A DNA stretch of 64,000 nt from JASJAR01 sp038530285 (GTDB lineage Bacteria > Pseudomonadota > Alphaproteobacteria > Rhodobacterales > Rhodobacteraceae). Position 1 is the stretch's first letter; every line of letters starts with the position of its first letter. Shown here piece after piece: positions 41,578 through 50,624 of the stretch. The stretch is taken from contig JBCBCY010000003.1 of assembly GCA_038530285.1 (NCBI GenBank), positions 1-64,000 of the forward strand. Reading direction: 5' to 3'. The notes beneath the pieces were generated by a model. The model saw nothing but the letters and a program-made list of their open reading frames with translations, did no database searches and had not been told where the DNA came from. The position numbers and the translations under genes were made by a program.

Positions 41578-43077
41578 TCATTTTTTCTTCCCAAAGCCAG
41601 ACAGGCCTGGTGGCAGGGCGCCGCCGCCCAAGCCGGGCAACCCGCCACCGGCGCCCATTTGCGCCTGGGCAGCCTTGATCTCGGCTTCAGACGGCATCGC
41701 ACCACCGCCAGGCATTCCGCCACCTTTGCCGCCGAACATTGCGCCCATCTGGCGCATCATGTTCTTGCCGCCCATCTTGCCCATCTTTTTCATCATATCC
41801 GCCATCTGGCGGTGCATTTTCAGAAGCTTGTTGAGTTCGGACACTTCCAGGCCGGCACCCTTGGCGATGCGCTTTTTGCGGCTGGCCTGCAGCAGGGCAG
41901 GGTTGGCGCGTTCTTTCTTTGTCATCGAGTTGATCAGGGCCACCTGGCGTTTCAGCACGCTGTCATCGATGCCCGCACCGGCCATTTGCTTTTGCATTTT
42001 GCCCACGCCCGGCAGCATGCCCATGATGCCTTCCATCCCGCCCATCTTCTGCATCTGGTCAAGCTGACGGCGCAGGTCGTTCATGTTGAACTGACCTTTC
42101 TGGAAGCGCTTCATCATGCGCTCGGCCTGTTCAGCCTCAATCGTTTCCTGCGCCTTTTCGACCAGAGCGACGATATCGCCCATGCCTAGGATCCGACCCG
42201 CGACACGCTCAGGCTCGAAGGTTTCGAGCGCGTCCATCTTTTCGCCCAAGCCCACGAACTTGATCGGCTTGCCGGTGACCGCGCGCATCGACAAGGCCGC
42301 CCCGCCGCGCCCGTCGCCGTCCATTCGGGTGAGGACGACGCCAGAAATCCCAATGCGGTCGTCGAAGTTTTCGGCTGTGTTCACAGCATCTTGGCCCGTC
42401 AGCCCGTCGACCACCAACAAGGTCTCTCGCGGGGTGGCCACATCGCGGACCTGTTCGACCTGGGCCATCAACTCTTCATCGATGGACAAACGCCCGGCCG
42501 TGTCGAGCATATAAACGTCATAGCCGCCAAGAGTTGCCTGCTGTTTGGCGCGTTTGGCGATGTCGACCGGTGTTTGGCCCGCGATGATCGGCAATGTGTC
42601 AACGCCGATCTGGGTCCCGAGGATCGCAAGCTGTTCCATCGCAGCCGGCCGGTTGGTGTCGAGCGATGCCATCAAGACGCGCTTGCCGGATTTCTCTGCC
42701 AGCCGCTTGGCGAGCTTCGCGGTGGTCGTGGTTTTACCGCCCCCCTGCAGGCCGACCATCAGGATCGGCGCGGGCGGGTTGTCGATTTTCAGCTCGCCAG
42801 GTTCGGCATTGTCGCCCGCCAGCACGTGCACCAATTCGTCATGGACAATCTTGACGACCTGCTGGCCCGGCGTGACCGATTTGGTGACCTGCTGGCCGGT
42901 CGCCTTTTCGGTGACGGCTTTGACGAAATCGCGCGCCACAGGCAGCGACACGTCGGCTTCCAGCAGCGCAACGCGCACTTCGCGCAGCGCTGTTTTCACA
43001 TCATCTTCTGACAGCGCACCCTGTTTGGTCAGCCGGTCAAGGACCCCGCCCAAACGTTCTGAAAGGCTTTCAAACAT
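41578..43077 (-). CDS. ffh: Signal recognition particle protein Ffh
   Basis: The 499-residue GTPase has the NG domain with LMVGLQGGGKTTTTAKLA, YMLDTAGRLSIDEELM and VLTRMDGDGRGGAAL. The Met-rich M domain follows from about 320, ending in a Met/Gly-rich tail. It targets nascent membrane proteins with the SRP RNA to FtsY. It starts the ffh-to-rpmE region, here interrupted by the YeeE/GNAT block. Confidence 0.95.
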   Translation of the reverse strand: MFESLSERLGGVLDRLTKQGALSEDDVKTALREVRVALLEADVSLPVARDFVKAVTEKATGQQVTKSVTPGQQVVKIVHDELVHVLAGDNAEPGELKIDNPPAPILMVGLQGGGKTTTTAKLAKRLAEKSGKRVLMASLDTNRPAAMEQLAILGTQIGVDTLPIIAGQTPVDIAKRAKQQATLGGYDVYMLDTAGRLSIDEELMAQVEQVRDVATPRETLLVVDGLTGQDAVNTAENFDDRIGISGVVLTRMDGDGRGGAALSMRAVTGKPIKFVGLGEKMDALETFEPERVAGRILGMGDIVALVEKAQETIEAEQAERMMKRFQKGQFNMNDLRRQLDQMQKMGGMEGIMGMLPGVGKMQKQMAGAGIDDSVLKRQVALINSMTKKERANPALLQASRKKRIAKGAGLEVSELNKLLKMHRQMADMMKKMGKMGGKNMMRQMGAMFGGKGGGMPGGGAMPSEAEIKAAQAQMGAGGGLPGLGGGALPPGLSGFGKKK

Positions 43078-43357
43078 AGCGCGCTCCGTTTTCCATCTGG
43101 CCCTTTAGATAGATAAGGACCGCTCAAACCCCAAGCGCCCCCACGGGCGCGACGCGCTGGTGGAGGGCGATCCCAGGCCAAGCCCGGGACCGGACGGCTG
43201 GCGCTGTCCGGTAAGGATGGGGCGAATTAGGCGTTTGAGGCGTTTGTGTCAAGGATTTGAGATCGGTGGCGCAGGGTCACCTGCTTGTGACCACAATGCC
43301 GCTTGACCTTCCAGTGGGTGGAAGGCCCAGATCGGTGTCAGACAACAGGATGGTGTG

Positions 43358-43813
43358 ATGGTGCGGATTCTCTCGATTGGCTTGGTCTTGGTGGCGATTG
43401 GCGTCGTGTTGGTCGGACCGCGCGCGGGAGTGGCGGGTCACGAGCTTGACGGGCGCGATATTGTTGGGGGGGCTGTGTTGTACCAAGATGCCTGTGCCGC
43501 GTGCCACGGGGTGAACCTGGAAGGCCAGCCGAATTGGCGGATTGCCAATGCCGATGGCACCTTGCCCGCCCCGCCCCATGACAAGACTGGGCACACCTGG
43601 CATCACGACAATCAGCTTTTGTTCGATTACACCAAACTTGGCGGGGCCGGATTGATGGCCGCACGCGGCCGCCCGGGCTTCAACAGCGGTATGCCCGGGT
43701 TTGGCGACAGCCTGAGCGATGATGAGATATGGAATATTCTGGCCTATATCCGGTCCACCTGGCCTGAACGCGAACGTGAGATTCAGGCGATGCGGAACCT
43801 GCCGCATGACTAG
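43358..43813 (+). CDS. Small c-type cytochrome
   Basis: The 151-residue protein has an N-terminal hydrophobic export/anchor segment (ILSIGLVLVAIGVVLVG), a heme site CAACH (Cys46, Cys49, His50) and a likely axial Met112 in NSGMPGFGDSLSDDEIW, followed by the class I cytochrome C-terminal helix. It should act in the periplasm. The ATG at 43358 has AGGA upstream. It is followed 28 bases later by a Spy-like gene, suggesting a shared stress or metal context. Confidence 0.82.
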   Translation: MVRILSIGLVLVAIGVVLVGPRAGVAGHELDGRDIVGGAVLYQDACAACHGVNLEGQPNWRIANADGTLPAPPHDKTGHTWHHDNQLLFDYTKLGGAGLMAARGRPGFNSGMPGFGDSLSDDEIWNILAYIRSTWPEREREIQAMRNLPHD

Positions 43814-43841
43814 AGATACCCCCACTGGAAAGGATACTGCG

Positions 43842-44426
43842 ATGAAAACCGGTCTACTAAGTGCGCTTGCAATTGCGCTGGCCTTTGGCGCGGCAACGGC
43901 GCAAGAGCATGGGGCAGAGGCACCTTATGCAGGCTATGAGACCCGCGCGATCAAAAGCCTGTCTGACGCAGATATCGCGGAGCTGCGTCGCGGCGGCGGT
44001 TGGGGGTTGGCGCTGCCTGCCGAGCTGAATGGAAAGCCGGGGCCGGCGCATCTGTTGGAATTGCGCGACGATTTGGGGCTGTCAGCGGCTCAGATCGCCA
44101 AAGTCACCGAGATATATGAGGCGATGCGCGAAGACGCGATTTTGGCGGGTGAGCGTTTGATTGCGGCCGAAGCGGCATTGAGTGCGGCGTTCGAAGGCCC
44201 CGGCCTGACGGCGCCAGAGCTTTCAGCGCTTGTCGGGAAGGCAGAAACCGCGCGGGCGGATCTGCGGGTCGTTCATCTGTCACGACATCTGGAGACAAGC
44301 GCACTGCTGACCGAAGATCAGATCGGCGCCTATCAGATTTTGCGGGGCTATGCGCAGGATCCTTGCGACAGCGTGCCGGACGGACACGATGCCGAGCTGT
44401 GGAAACGACACAACGGCTGCGGCTAG
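43842..44426 (+). CDS. Spy/CpxP-like periplasmic protein
   Basis: The 194-residue protein has a signal peptide (MKTGLLSALAIALAFGAATA). The helical core has LRDDLGLSAAQIAKVTEIYE and ETSALLTEDQIGAYQILRGY, where the two L-[ST]-x-x-Q helices mirror the LTxxQ motifs of Spy/CpxP chaperones. Such proteins bind unfolded proteins or metals in the periplasm. Its stop codon lies inside a 16-bp direct repeat. Confidence 0.65.
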   Translation: MKTGLLSALAIALAFGAATAQEHGAEAPYAGYETRAIKSLSDADIAELRRGGGWGLALPAELNGKPGPAHLLELRDDLGLSAAQIAKVTEIYEAMREDAILAGERLIAAEAALSAAFEGPGLTAPELSALVGKAETARADLRVVHLSRHLETSALLTEDQIGAYQILRGYAQDPCDSVPDGHDAELWKRHNGCG

Positions 44427-44452
44427 AGTTTGGTGTGGCTAGAGTTTGGTGT
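44421..44452. repeat. Perfect 16-bp tandem duplication at a stop codon
   Basis: GGCTAGAGTTTGGTGT occurs twice in a row (44421-44436, 44437-44452). Each copy contains the TAG that ends the Spy-like gene; the second copy carries the stop codon of the minus-strand small frame as well. Confidence 0.85.
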
Positions 44453-44606
44453 GAACCTTGCGACGCGCGCGTTCCATGCGGCGCTGTGGGGCCAGGGCCA
44501 TCGACACCGATCCTTTGGGGCCGATCATCAACAGTCGCACACCCTTGCGGGGCAGGGGCTGGGTCAGGGTGCGGTGGGCCGCAAGAAAAACAACGCTTTT
44601 GTCCAT
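44439..44606 (-). CDS. Possible small basic protein (55 aa)
   Basis: Starting at the ATG at 44606, the product begins MDKSVVFLAAHRTL and ends in an Arg-rich tail (RRMERARRKVHTKL). GGGGCGG lies some 15 bases upstream. It is convergent with the Spy-like gene. No family is recognised and it could be a chance frame. Confidence 0.3.
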   Translation of the reverse strand: MDKSVVFLAAHRTLTQPLPRKGVRLLMIGPKGSVSMALAPQRRMERARRKVHTKL

Positions 44607-44685
44607 GGGGCCGGTATGGCCGCCCCTTTCGTCAACAAAGGGGCGGCACTTGGGCAATTTCAGGTCGCCTTGGGCAACAATGGCG

Positions 44686-45276
44686 CTAGGCGGCCAGCGC
44701 GTCGATCTGGGATTTCGCCCGCGCCAGGGATGCATCTGCATCCACCATCATGCGGTCTGCGGTCACGAAAGTTACATCGGTGATCCCGATGAAGCCCAGC
44801 ACGTGGCGCAGGTAATCGGTCGCGAAGTCGATGTCGGAGCCGACTTCCGTTCCGCCTGAGGCGACGGTGACGATGGCGCGTTTGCCTTCCAACAGGCCCT
44901 TGGGTCCGTTTTCGGTGTAGCGGAACGTCACACCAGCCCGGGCGATCAGATCAATCCAGGCCTTGAGCGAGGCGGGCAGGCCGAAATTGTAAATGGGCAG
45001 GCCGATCACCAACACGTCGGCGGCCGTGACCTCAGCGACCAGTGCGTCTGACAGGGCAAGTTCGTCGCGTTGCGCTGCGCTTCGATCATCTGCGGGCGTG
45101 AAGTTGGCACCGATCCAGTCCGATGAGACCACCGGCAAACCGGTTGAGACATCGCGTTCGGCAACATCGACAGGGCCCGCCTTGGCCAGATGAGCGATCA
45201 CGTCTGCACCAAGTTCGCGTGAGATTGACCCGTCTGACCGGGCCGAGCTGTCGATTTTCAGGATGTGGGTTGTCAT
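44686..45276 (-). CDS. azoR: FMN-dependent NADH:quinone/azo oxidoreductase
   Basis: The 196-residue flavodoxin-fold protein has DSSARSDGSISRELGADVI, the FMN loop IGLPIYNFGLPASLKAWID and TVASGGTEVGSDIDFATDYL, as in AzoR. It reduces azo compounds and quinones with NADH. It is divergent from a LysR regulator, the usual arrangement for control by that regulator. Confidence 0.87.
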   Translation of the reverse strand: MTTHILKIDSSARSDGSISRELGADVIAHLAKAGPVDVAERDVSTGLPVVSSDWIGANFTPADDRSAAQRDELALSDALVAEVTAADVLVIGLPIYNFGLPASLKAWIDLIARAGVTFRYTENGPKGLLEGKRAIVTVASGGTEVGSDIDFATDYLRHVLGFIGITDVTFVTADRMMVDADASLARAKSQIDALAA

Positions 45277-45393
45277 TGGGAAACTCCAGAATATGCTGAA
45301 GACGACAGATACTTCTGTGCGCTTGGGGTTTCCATATTCCGCTTCGCAGCCTATCTGTGCGTAATTGCACCATTCAGCTTTGGAGTTATGGGG

Positions 45394-46269
45394 ATGACTT
45401 TAAGCACTTGGGATGAAATCCGCACGGCCTATCACGTCGCGCGCATGGGCACCGTCAGCGGCGCCGCCGATGCGTTGGGCGTGCACCATGCGACCGTCAT
45501 CCGCCATATCGATGCGCTGGAAGACCGCCTTGGGGTGAAGCTGTTCCAGCGCCATGCGCGCGGCTACACCTCGACCGAGGCGGGGGCGGATCTGATGCAG
45601 GTGGCCCAGGCCACGGATGATCAATTCACCCAGCTGGTGGGCCGCATTCGGGGGCGCGGCGAGTCTGTATCGGGGGAATTGGTGGTGACATCTCTGGTGT
45701 CGGCCTCGCCCAAGCTGACCCCTGTGATCGCGGCCTTTCAAGCCGAACATCCAGGGCTGACAGTGCGGTATATTACCGGGGATGAGGTGTTGCGGCTGGA
45801 ATACGGGGAAGCGCATGTGGCGATCCGCGCAGGTGCGGCGCCAGAACAGCCCGACAATGTGGTCCAACGGTTTACCATCCAGCAGGTGGGCTTGTTTGCG
45901 TCGAAAGACTATGTGGCGCGGCGCGGCATGCCTGAGCGTGAAGATGCGCTGGAGGGTCATGATTTTGTCGGCTACGACGCGGCCCCGCGCGCGCCCTTCA
46001 ACGTCTGGATGCGCGAAAATGTGGACCCTGAGCGTGTGGTCTTTCGCGCCGGCGACGGGCGGGTGGTGCGCGATGCGATCATTGCCGGCGTGGGCCTTGG
46101 GTTCGTGTCGTGCTGGGAGGCGGGTCGCCAACCCGATCTGGTGCCGGTCTTCAAGCCACGCGACGAATGGGGCGCGCCGTTGTGGCTGGTGACCCATGTC
46201 GATCTGCACCGGACCACTAAGGTCCAGAGCTTTCTGAAATACCTCAAAGACGCGGCAAAAACCTGGTGA
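45394..46269 (+). CDS. LysR-family transcriptional regulator
   Basis: The 291-residue protein has an N-terminal winged helix (YHVARMGTVSGAADALGVHH) and a periplasmic-binding-like effector domain (LVVTSLVSASPKLTPVIAAF). The ATG at 45394 has GGAG at good spacing; 45388 is an alternative. Divergence from azoR (117-base gap) suggests it controls that gene in response to quinones or electrophiles. Confidence 0.85.
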   Translation: MTLSTWDEIRTAYHVARMGTVSGAADALGVHHATVIRHIDALEDRLGVKLFQRHARGYTSTEAGADLMQVAQATDDQFTQLVGRIRGRGESVSGELVVTSLVSASPKLTPVIAAFQAEHPGLTVRYITGDEVLRLEYGEAHVAIRAGAAPEQPDNVVQRFTIQQVGLFASKDYVARRGMPEREDALEGHDFVGYDAAPRAPFNVWMRENVDPERVVFRAGDGRVVRDAIIAGVGLGFVSCWEAGRQPDLVPVFKPRDEWGAPLWLVTHVDLHRTTKVQSFLKYLKDAAKTW

Positions 46270-47177
46270 GCGGACGGCTGAGCCGCGCGGGCCAGGGACA
46301 TGTTGCGATGCTGGTGTTTTCCGCCCTTGTCGCGGGAAGCTTTTCGCTGGGCGCGATGGCGTCGCCGGAAATCGATGCGCGCGCTTTCATGGTGGCTCGG
46401 TTCTTCTTTGCGGCGGTGTTCCTGGCGATGGCGGTGCGCGCCACGATGGGGCCGGGGGCCCTGACGTTTCCCGCGCCCTGGCGCTACGGCGTGTTGGGTG
46501 CGCTTTATGCTGGTTACTTTGTCGGCATGTTCTGGGCGCTGCGGTTCGTGCCGCCGGTGTCAAATGCAGCCGTGTTTACCCTGACGCCCTTGCTGGCCGG
46601 GATCGCGGGCTGGATTTTACTGCGCCAGGTCACCACCGCGCGGATGGCACTGGCGCTGGCAATCGGGGCCCTGGGCGCACTTTGGGTGATCTTTCGAGCC
46701 GATCTCTCTGCGTTGTTGGCCTTTGACATTGGCCGGGGCGAAATGATCATGTTCGTGGCCTGTATTTTCCACGCGGTCTATATCCCCGTGGTGCGGATGG
46801 TGAACCGAGGTGAGGCGATCTTGCCGTTCACCACGGGCGTTCTGGCAGCCGCTTTCGTGGTGCTTTTGCCCGTGGCCTTCGGACCCGTGCTGGCAACCGA
46901 TTGGGCTGCGCTGCCACCGATTGTCTGGATCACGCTGGCCTATATCACGGTGTTCGCGACGATGGGATCATCCTACCTTTTGGCCTATGCCTCGCTCAGG
47001 CTGCCGGCGGCCAAGGTCATGGCCTATACCTATCTGACGCCGGCTTGGGTGATCTGCTGGGAGATGGCTTTGGGGCGGGGCGGTCCACCGGCTCTGATCC
47101 TTGTCAGGGTCGCGCTGACGCTGGTGGCGCTGTTTTTGCTGCTGAAAGACGAGGTACCCCGGGCGACGTCAGTCTGA
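46266..47177 (+). CDS. DMT-superfamily (EamA) transporter 1
   Basis: The 303-residue protein has ten predicted membrane helices in two EamA repeats (VFSALVAGSFSLGAMA, AYITVFATMGSSYLLAYASL). It starts at GTG overlapping the LysR stop (GTGA), so it is cotranscribed with the regulator. The substrate is unknown; such proteins usually export metabolites. Confidence 0.8.
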   Translation: MSGRLSRAGQGHVAMLVFSALVAGSFSLGAMASPEIDARAFMVARFFFAAVFLAMAVRATMGPGALTFPAPWRYGVLGALYAGYFVGMFWALRFVPPVSNAAVFTLTPLLAGIAGWILLRQVTTARMALALAIGALGALWVIFRADLSALLAFDIGRGEMIMFVACIFHAVYIPVVRMVNRGEAILPFTTGVLAAAFVVLLPVAFGPVLATDWAALPPIVWITLAYITVFATMGSSYLLAYASLRLPAAKVMAYTYLTPAWVICWEMALGRGGPPALILVRVALTLVALFLLLKDEVPRATSV

Positions 47178-47510
47178 CGTGGCACCCGGTCCCAAACCTT
47201 CGGCATCAAGAAACCGCTCGAATGCGTCCAGATCAACTGCATCGAACTGCCCGAACCCGCGCATCCAGCCCGAGGCATCGCGCAGGCCTTCGGGATCAAG
47301 CTTGCACCAGATCACCCGGCCGCGCTTTTCCTGCGCGATCAGTCCGGCGGCTGACAGCGTGCGAAGGTGTTTCGAAATGGCCGCCAGCGACATCTCAAAC
47401 GGGGCGGCGACATCCGTCACCGCCATGTCGTCTTCCAACAGCATGGTCAGGATCGCACGCCGCGTCGGGTCAGCCAGAGCGGCAAAGACGGTATCAAGGG
47501 GCGCGGCCAT
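47169..47510 (-). CDS. ArsR-family winged-helix regulator
   Basis: The 113-residue protein (start ATG at 47510) has FAALADPTRRAILTMLLED and the recognition helix SLAAISKHLRTLSAAGLI. There is no clear metal-binding Cys motif, so it resembles non-metal ArsR regulators of the SdpR type. It overlaps the end of the first DMT gene by 9 bases and is divergent from the second, which it may regulate. Confidence 0.8.
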   Translation of the reverse strand: MAAPLDTVFAALADPTRRAILTMLLEDDMAVTDVAAPFEMSLAAISKHLRTLSAAGLIAQEKRGRVIWCKLDPEGLRDASGWMRGFGQFDAVDLDAFERFLDAEGLGPGATSD

Positions 47511-47606
47511 GGCGGCCAAGATCGCCCGGGCGCGCGCGATGCGCAAGTTCCGGGTTGCCGGGGCAGGGGGCGGCGGTCCAGATGGGCGCGGTGCAAGGGG
47601 GTTTTT

Positions 47607-48512
47607 ATGGCGGCACGCGATTGGTTTTGGGTCTTTGTGCTCGGCATTGGCTGGGGGTCGACGTTTTACTTCAACGAAGTGCTTTTGCGCGCGCTGGGCC
47701 CGGTGTCGGTGTCGACCGCGCGGATTGGGATCGCGGCGATTACGATGTGGGTGATGGTGCTGGCCACCGGCCGGTCGGTGCGCGTGCCGGGACGGGTGCT
47801 GGTGCAGATGGCTGTGCTGGGCTGGGCGATGTTCGGGCTGCCCTTTACAATCTACCCCATTGGCCAGCAGGTCATCACCTCAGGGGCGGCTGGCATCATC
47901 AACGCGATGACGCCGATCATGGTGGTGATTGTCTCACATTTCTGGGTCGGGGGTGAGCGTGCAACCTGGGGCAAATCGGCGGGCGTGGCCGCAGGCTTTG
48001 CCGGGATCGTTTTGCTGAGCGTCCCTGCAATGCGCGGCGAAGGGTCATCCGCCTTGTGGGGGCTGATGTTCACGCTTCTGGCGCCATTGTGTTACGGCAC
48101 CGCAGTCAATTACGTGCGCCGGCTTGCGGGCACCGACCCCTGGGTGATGCTGACATGGGCGTTTACCTGTGCAGCATCTGGTCTGGCGGTGGTCGCGGCC
48201 CTGCGCGAAGGCGCGCCCGGGGCCCTAAGCGGTGAAACCTGGTTTGCCATGGCGATGGTGGGCTGTGTGCTGACGGCCTTTGCGTTTATCATTTTCTTCT
48301 GGCTTCTGCCCCGGATCGGGGCCACCAGCTTGTCGACAGTGACCTTCATTGCCCCGATTTCAGCAGTGTTTCTGGGTGTGGCCTTGCTGGGGGAGACGGT
48401 GGACATCTGGAAAGCCGCAGGCATAGGGGCGATCTTTGTGGGGCTGTTGCTGATCGATGGACGTATTCTTCGTTTGCTGGGGGTGGGGCCAAAAGATCAA
48501 CCAACTGGTTGA
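47607..48512 (+). CDS. DMT-superfamily (EamA) transporter 2
   Basis: The 301-residue membrane protein has ten helices with duplicated EamA domains (VFVLGIGWGSTFYFNEVLL, TLLAPLCYGTAVNYVRRLAG). An AAGGGGG sequence precedes the ATG at 47607. It is divergent from the ArsR gene. An inverted repeat CAACCA/TGGTTG overlaps its last codons. Confidence 0.8.
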   Translation: MAARDWFWVFVLGIGWGSTFYFNEVLLRALGPVSVSTARIGIAAITMWVMVLATGRSVRVPGRVLVQMAVLGWAMFGLPFTIYPIGQQVITSGAAGIINAMTPIMVVIVSHFWVGGERATWGKSAGVAAGFAGIVLLSVPAMRGEGSSALWGLMFTLLAPLCYGTAVNYVRRLAGTDPWVMLTWAFTCAASGLAVVAALREGAPGALSGETWFAMAMVGCVLTAFAFIIFFWLLPRIGATSLSTVTFIAPISAVFLGVALLGETVDIWKAAGIGAIFVGLLLIDGRILRLLGVGPKDQPTG

Positions 48513-48603
48513 ATAAGCCGCTGGTTTGTTAAGATGGCTTTCTGCGCTGCGGAACGTAAATTTTCGCCAATAAAACAGCGCACTAAGGGGATAGTTGCCG
48601 TGC

Positions 48604-48632
48604 TTGACTCTGCACCCCCTCAATCTTACACC
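48604..48632 (+). promoter_or_regulatory. Candidate promoter of the F0 ATP synthase operon
   Basis: TTGACT (48604-48609) is followed after exactly 17 bases by TACACC (48627-48632). It lies 30 bases upstream of atpI. The -35 is good and the -10 weak, as often seen in high-GC alphaproteobacteria. Confidence 0.4.
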
Positions 48633-48661
48633 ACGTCCCGACTGCCTAAGGGGGCGACCTG

Positions 48662-48988
48662 ATGGCCGATCCGGACCAAAACGAGCGCTTGCGCGCATTG
48701 GATGAGCGGATTGCCGCGGCCAAATCGGCCAGCCAGGATGATCGCCCTCACCAGGAAGAGCATTACACGATGGCCCAACAGGGCTGGCGCATGGTGCTGG
48801 ATCTGGTTGCCGGTTTGGTGGTGGGCTTTGTCATCGGCTACGGGCTGGATGTGCTGTTTGGCACGCTGCCCATTTTGCTGGTGATATTTACATTGCTGGG
48901 CTTTGCGGCCGGGGTGCGAGGGATGCTTGCCACCGCCCGCGAGATGCAGCAGGCGGACGCTGGGGGTGACCCCGAAGAGAAGGGATAA
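48662..48988 (+). CDS. atpI: ATP synthase assembly protein I
   Basis: The 108-residue protein has an acidic cytoplasmic start and two membrane helices (DLVAGLVVGFVIGYGLDVLF, PILLVIFTLLGFAAGVRGML), typical of the alphaproteobacterial AtpI that helps assemble the c-ring. It is first in the F0 operon. Confidence 0.85.
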   Translation: MADPDQNERLRALDERIAAAKSASQDDRPHQEEHYTMAQQGWRMVLDLVAGLVVGFVIGYGLDVLFGTLPILLVIFTLLGFAAGVRGMLATAREMQQADAGGDPEEKG

Positions 48989-48991
48989 CAC

Positions 48992-49747
48992 GTGGCGGAA
49001 GAAGCAGCAGACGGCGGTCTTGTGTTCCAGCCGATGGATCAGTTTCTGGTCAAGCCTCTGAAATTCCTGGGCTTTGAGGATATCAGCTGGTGGACGCCGA
49101 CGAACGCAACGCTGTGGATGCTTATTGCGGTGCTCTGCGTGGTTGCGCTGTTTGTGTTGGGCACCAAACGCCGCGCGGTTGTGCCAACGCGCAGCCAATC
49201 GGTGGCTGAGCTGCTTTATGGGTTCATCTACAAGATGGTGGAAGACGTGTCCGGCAAGGATGCGGTGAAGTTCTTCCCCTACATCTTTACGCTGTTCATC
49301 TTCATTTTGCTGGCGAATATGCTTGCACTGATCCCCATGAGCTTTTCGACGACGTCGCAATTCGCGGTCACGGCCGTGATGGCGCTGGCGGTGTTCCTGA
49401 CGGTGGTGATCGTTGGGTTTGTCAAAAACGGCATCGGCTTTCTGCAGCTGTTCTGGCTGACATCGGCCCCGCCGGTGATGCGCCCGATCCTGGCCGTGCT
49501 TGAGTTCATTTTGTTCTTTGCGCGCCCTGTGTCGCATTCGGTGCGACTGTTCGGTGCGATCATGGCGGGCCACGCCGTGGTCAAGGTCTTTGCAGGCTTT
49601 GCGCAGATCACCGCTGCGGCCCCGCTGGCCATCGTTGGGGTCACGGCGATCTACGGGCTGGAGCTGCTGGTGGCAGGCATCCAGGCCTACGTTTTCACAA
49701 TTCTTACATGCGTGTACCTCAAGGACGCGCTGCATCCTCATCACTAA
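48992..49747 (+). CDS. atpB: ATP synthase F0 subunit a
   Basis: The 251-residue membrane protein starts at GTG behind AGAAGGG. The proton-channel helix contains the essential Arg in PVSHSVRLFGAIMAGHAVVK. It begins 3 bases after the atpI stop. Confidence 0.95.
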   Translation: MAEEAADGGLVFQPMDQFLVKPLKFLGFEDISWWTPTNATLWMLIAVLCVVALFVLGTKRRAVVPTRSQSVAELLYGFIYKMVEDVSGKDAVKFFPYIFTLFIFILLANMLALIPMSFSTTSQFAVTAVMALAVFLTVVIVGFVKNGIGFLQLFWLTSAPPVMRPILAVLEFILFFARPVSHSVRLFGAIMAGHAVVKVFAGFAQITAAAPLAIVGVTAIYGLELLVAGIQAYVFTILTCVYLKDALHPHH

Positions 49748-49801
49748 CGTCTGATCGGGCAGCCCCCGGCCACAACAGACTTCCAACAAGGAGATACGGA
49801 C

Positions 49802-50038
49802 ATGGAAGGCGATATCGCACAAATGGGTCAGTTCATCGGCGCAGGCCTTGCAGCCATCGGCTCAGGCGCTGCAGCCATCGGTGTGGGCCATGTGGCTGGC
49901 AACTTCCTGGCGGGTGCTTTGCGCAATCCGTCGGCAGCAGGCGGTCAGACGGCGACGCTGTTCATCGGCATCGCGTTTGCAGAAGCTTTGGGGATCTTCG
50001 CGTTCCTCGTCGCCCTTCTGTTGATGTTCGCGGTCTAA
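49802..50038 (+). CDS. atpE: ATP synthase F0 subunit c
   Basis: The 78-residue hairpin protein has the Gly-rich first helix (AGLAAIGSGAAAIGVG), the polar loop RNPSA and the proton-binding Glu in TLFIGIAFAEALGIF. AAGGAGATACGG precedes the ATG. Confidence 0.95.
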   Translation: MEGDIAQMGQFIGAGLAAIGSGAAAIGVGHVAGNFLAGALRNPSAAGGQTATLFIGIAFAEALGIFAFLVALLLMFAV

Positions 50039-50098
50039 GCCACCTTATCCTGACCCGGGGCGGGCGACCCGCCCCCTAAGGCTGAGAGGAGGCGCCCC

Positions 50099-50620
50099 AT
50101 GGCCACGGAACCCGGAGCAGAGGAAGCCGCGACAGGTCTTCCGCAGCTCGACTTTTCGACCTTCCCGAACCAGATTTTCTGGCTCGTGGTAACGTTGGTC
50201 GTGATCTACCTGATCCTGGATCGGGTGGCGCTGCCGCGTATTGCCAGCGTGTTGGCCGAACGACAGGGCACGATCACCAACGACATTGCCGCAGCCGAAG
50301 ATCTGCGCGCCAAAGCCGCCGAGGCGGAAGCGGCCTATGAAAAGGCGCTGGCGGATGCACGCGCCGAAGCGCAAGAGATTGCCGCCAAGACGCGGGCCGA
50401 AATCCAGGTCGATCTGGACAAGGCCATCGCCAAGGCGGATGCGGAAATCGCTGCACGGACGGCGGAAAGCACCGCGCGGATCGATGAGATCCGCGATGGC
50501 GCCGATGCGGCTGTCGTTGATGTGGCCAAGGACACGGCTGCGGCGTTGATTTCAGCGCTTGGCGGGTCGGGTGACGCAGCCGCGGTCGATGCAGCCGTTG
50601 ACAAACGGACGAAAGGGTAA
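50099..50620 (+). CDS. atpG: ATP synthase F0 subunit b'
   Basis: The 173-residue protein has one membrane helix (QIFWLVVTLVVIYLILDRVA) and a long Ala/Glu/Lys stalk coiled coil. The acidic N-terminal leader and position before the second b-type subunit identify it as b', used with b as a heterodimer in Rhodobacteraceae. The gene is sometimes called atpX. Confidence 0.85.
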   Translation: MATEPGAEEAATGLPQLDFSTFPNQIFWLVVTLVVIYLILDRVALPRIASVLAERQGTITNDIAAAEDLRAKAAEAEAAYEKALADARAEAQEIAAKTRAEIQVDLDKAIAKADAEIAARTAESTARIDEIRDGADAAVVDVAKDTAAALISALGGSGDAAAVDAAVDKRTKG

Positions 50621-50624
50621 GCCC

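Noticed and set aside
43078..43357. Possible SRP RNA or other RNA gene upstream of ffh
   Set aside because: The GC-rich hairpins there lack the conserved GGAAG/AGCAG elements of SRP RNA.
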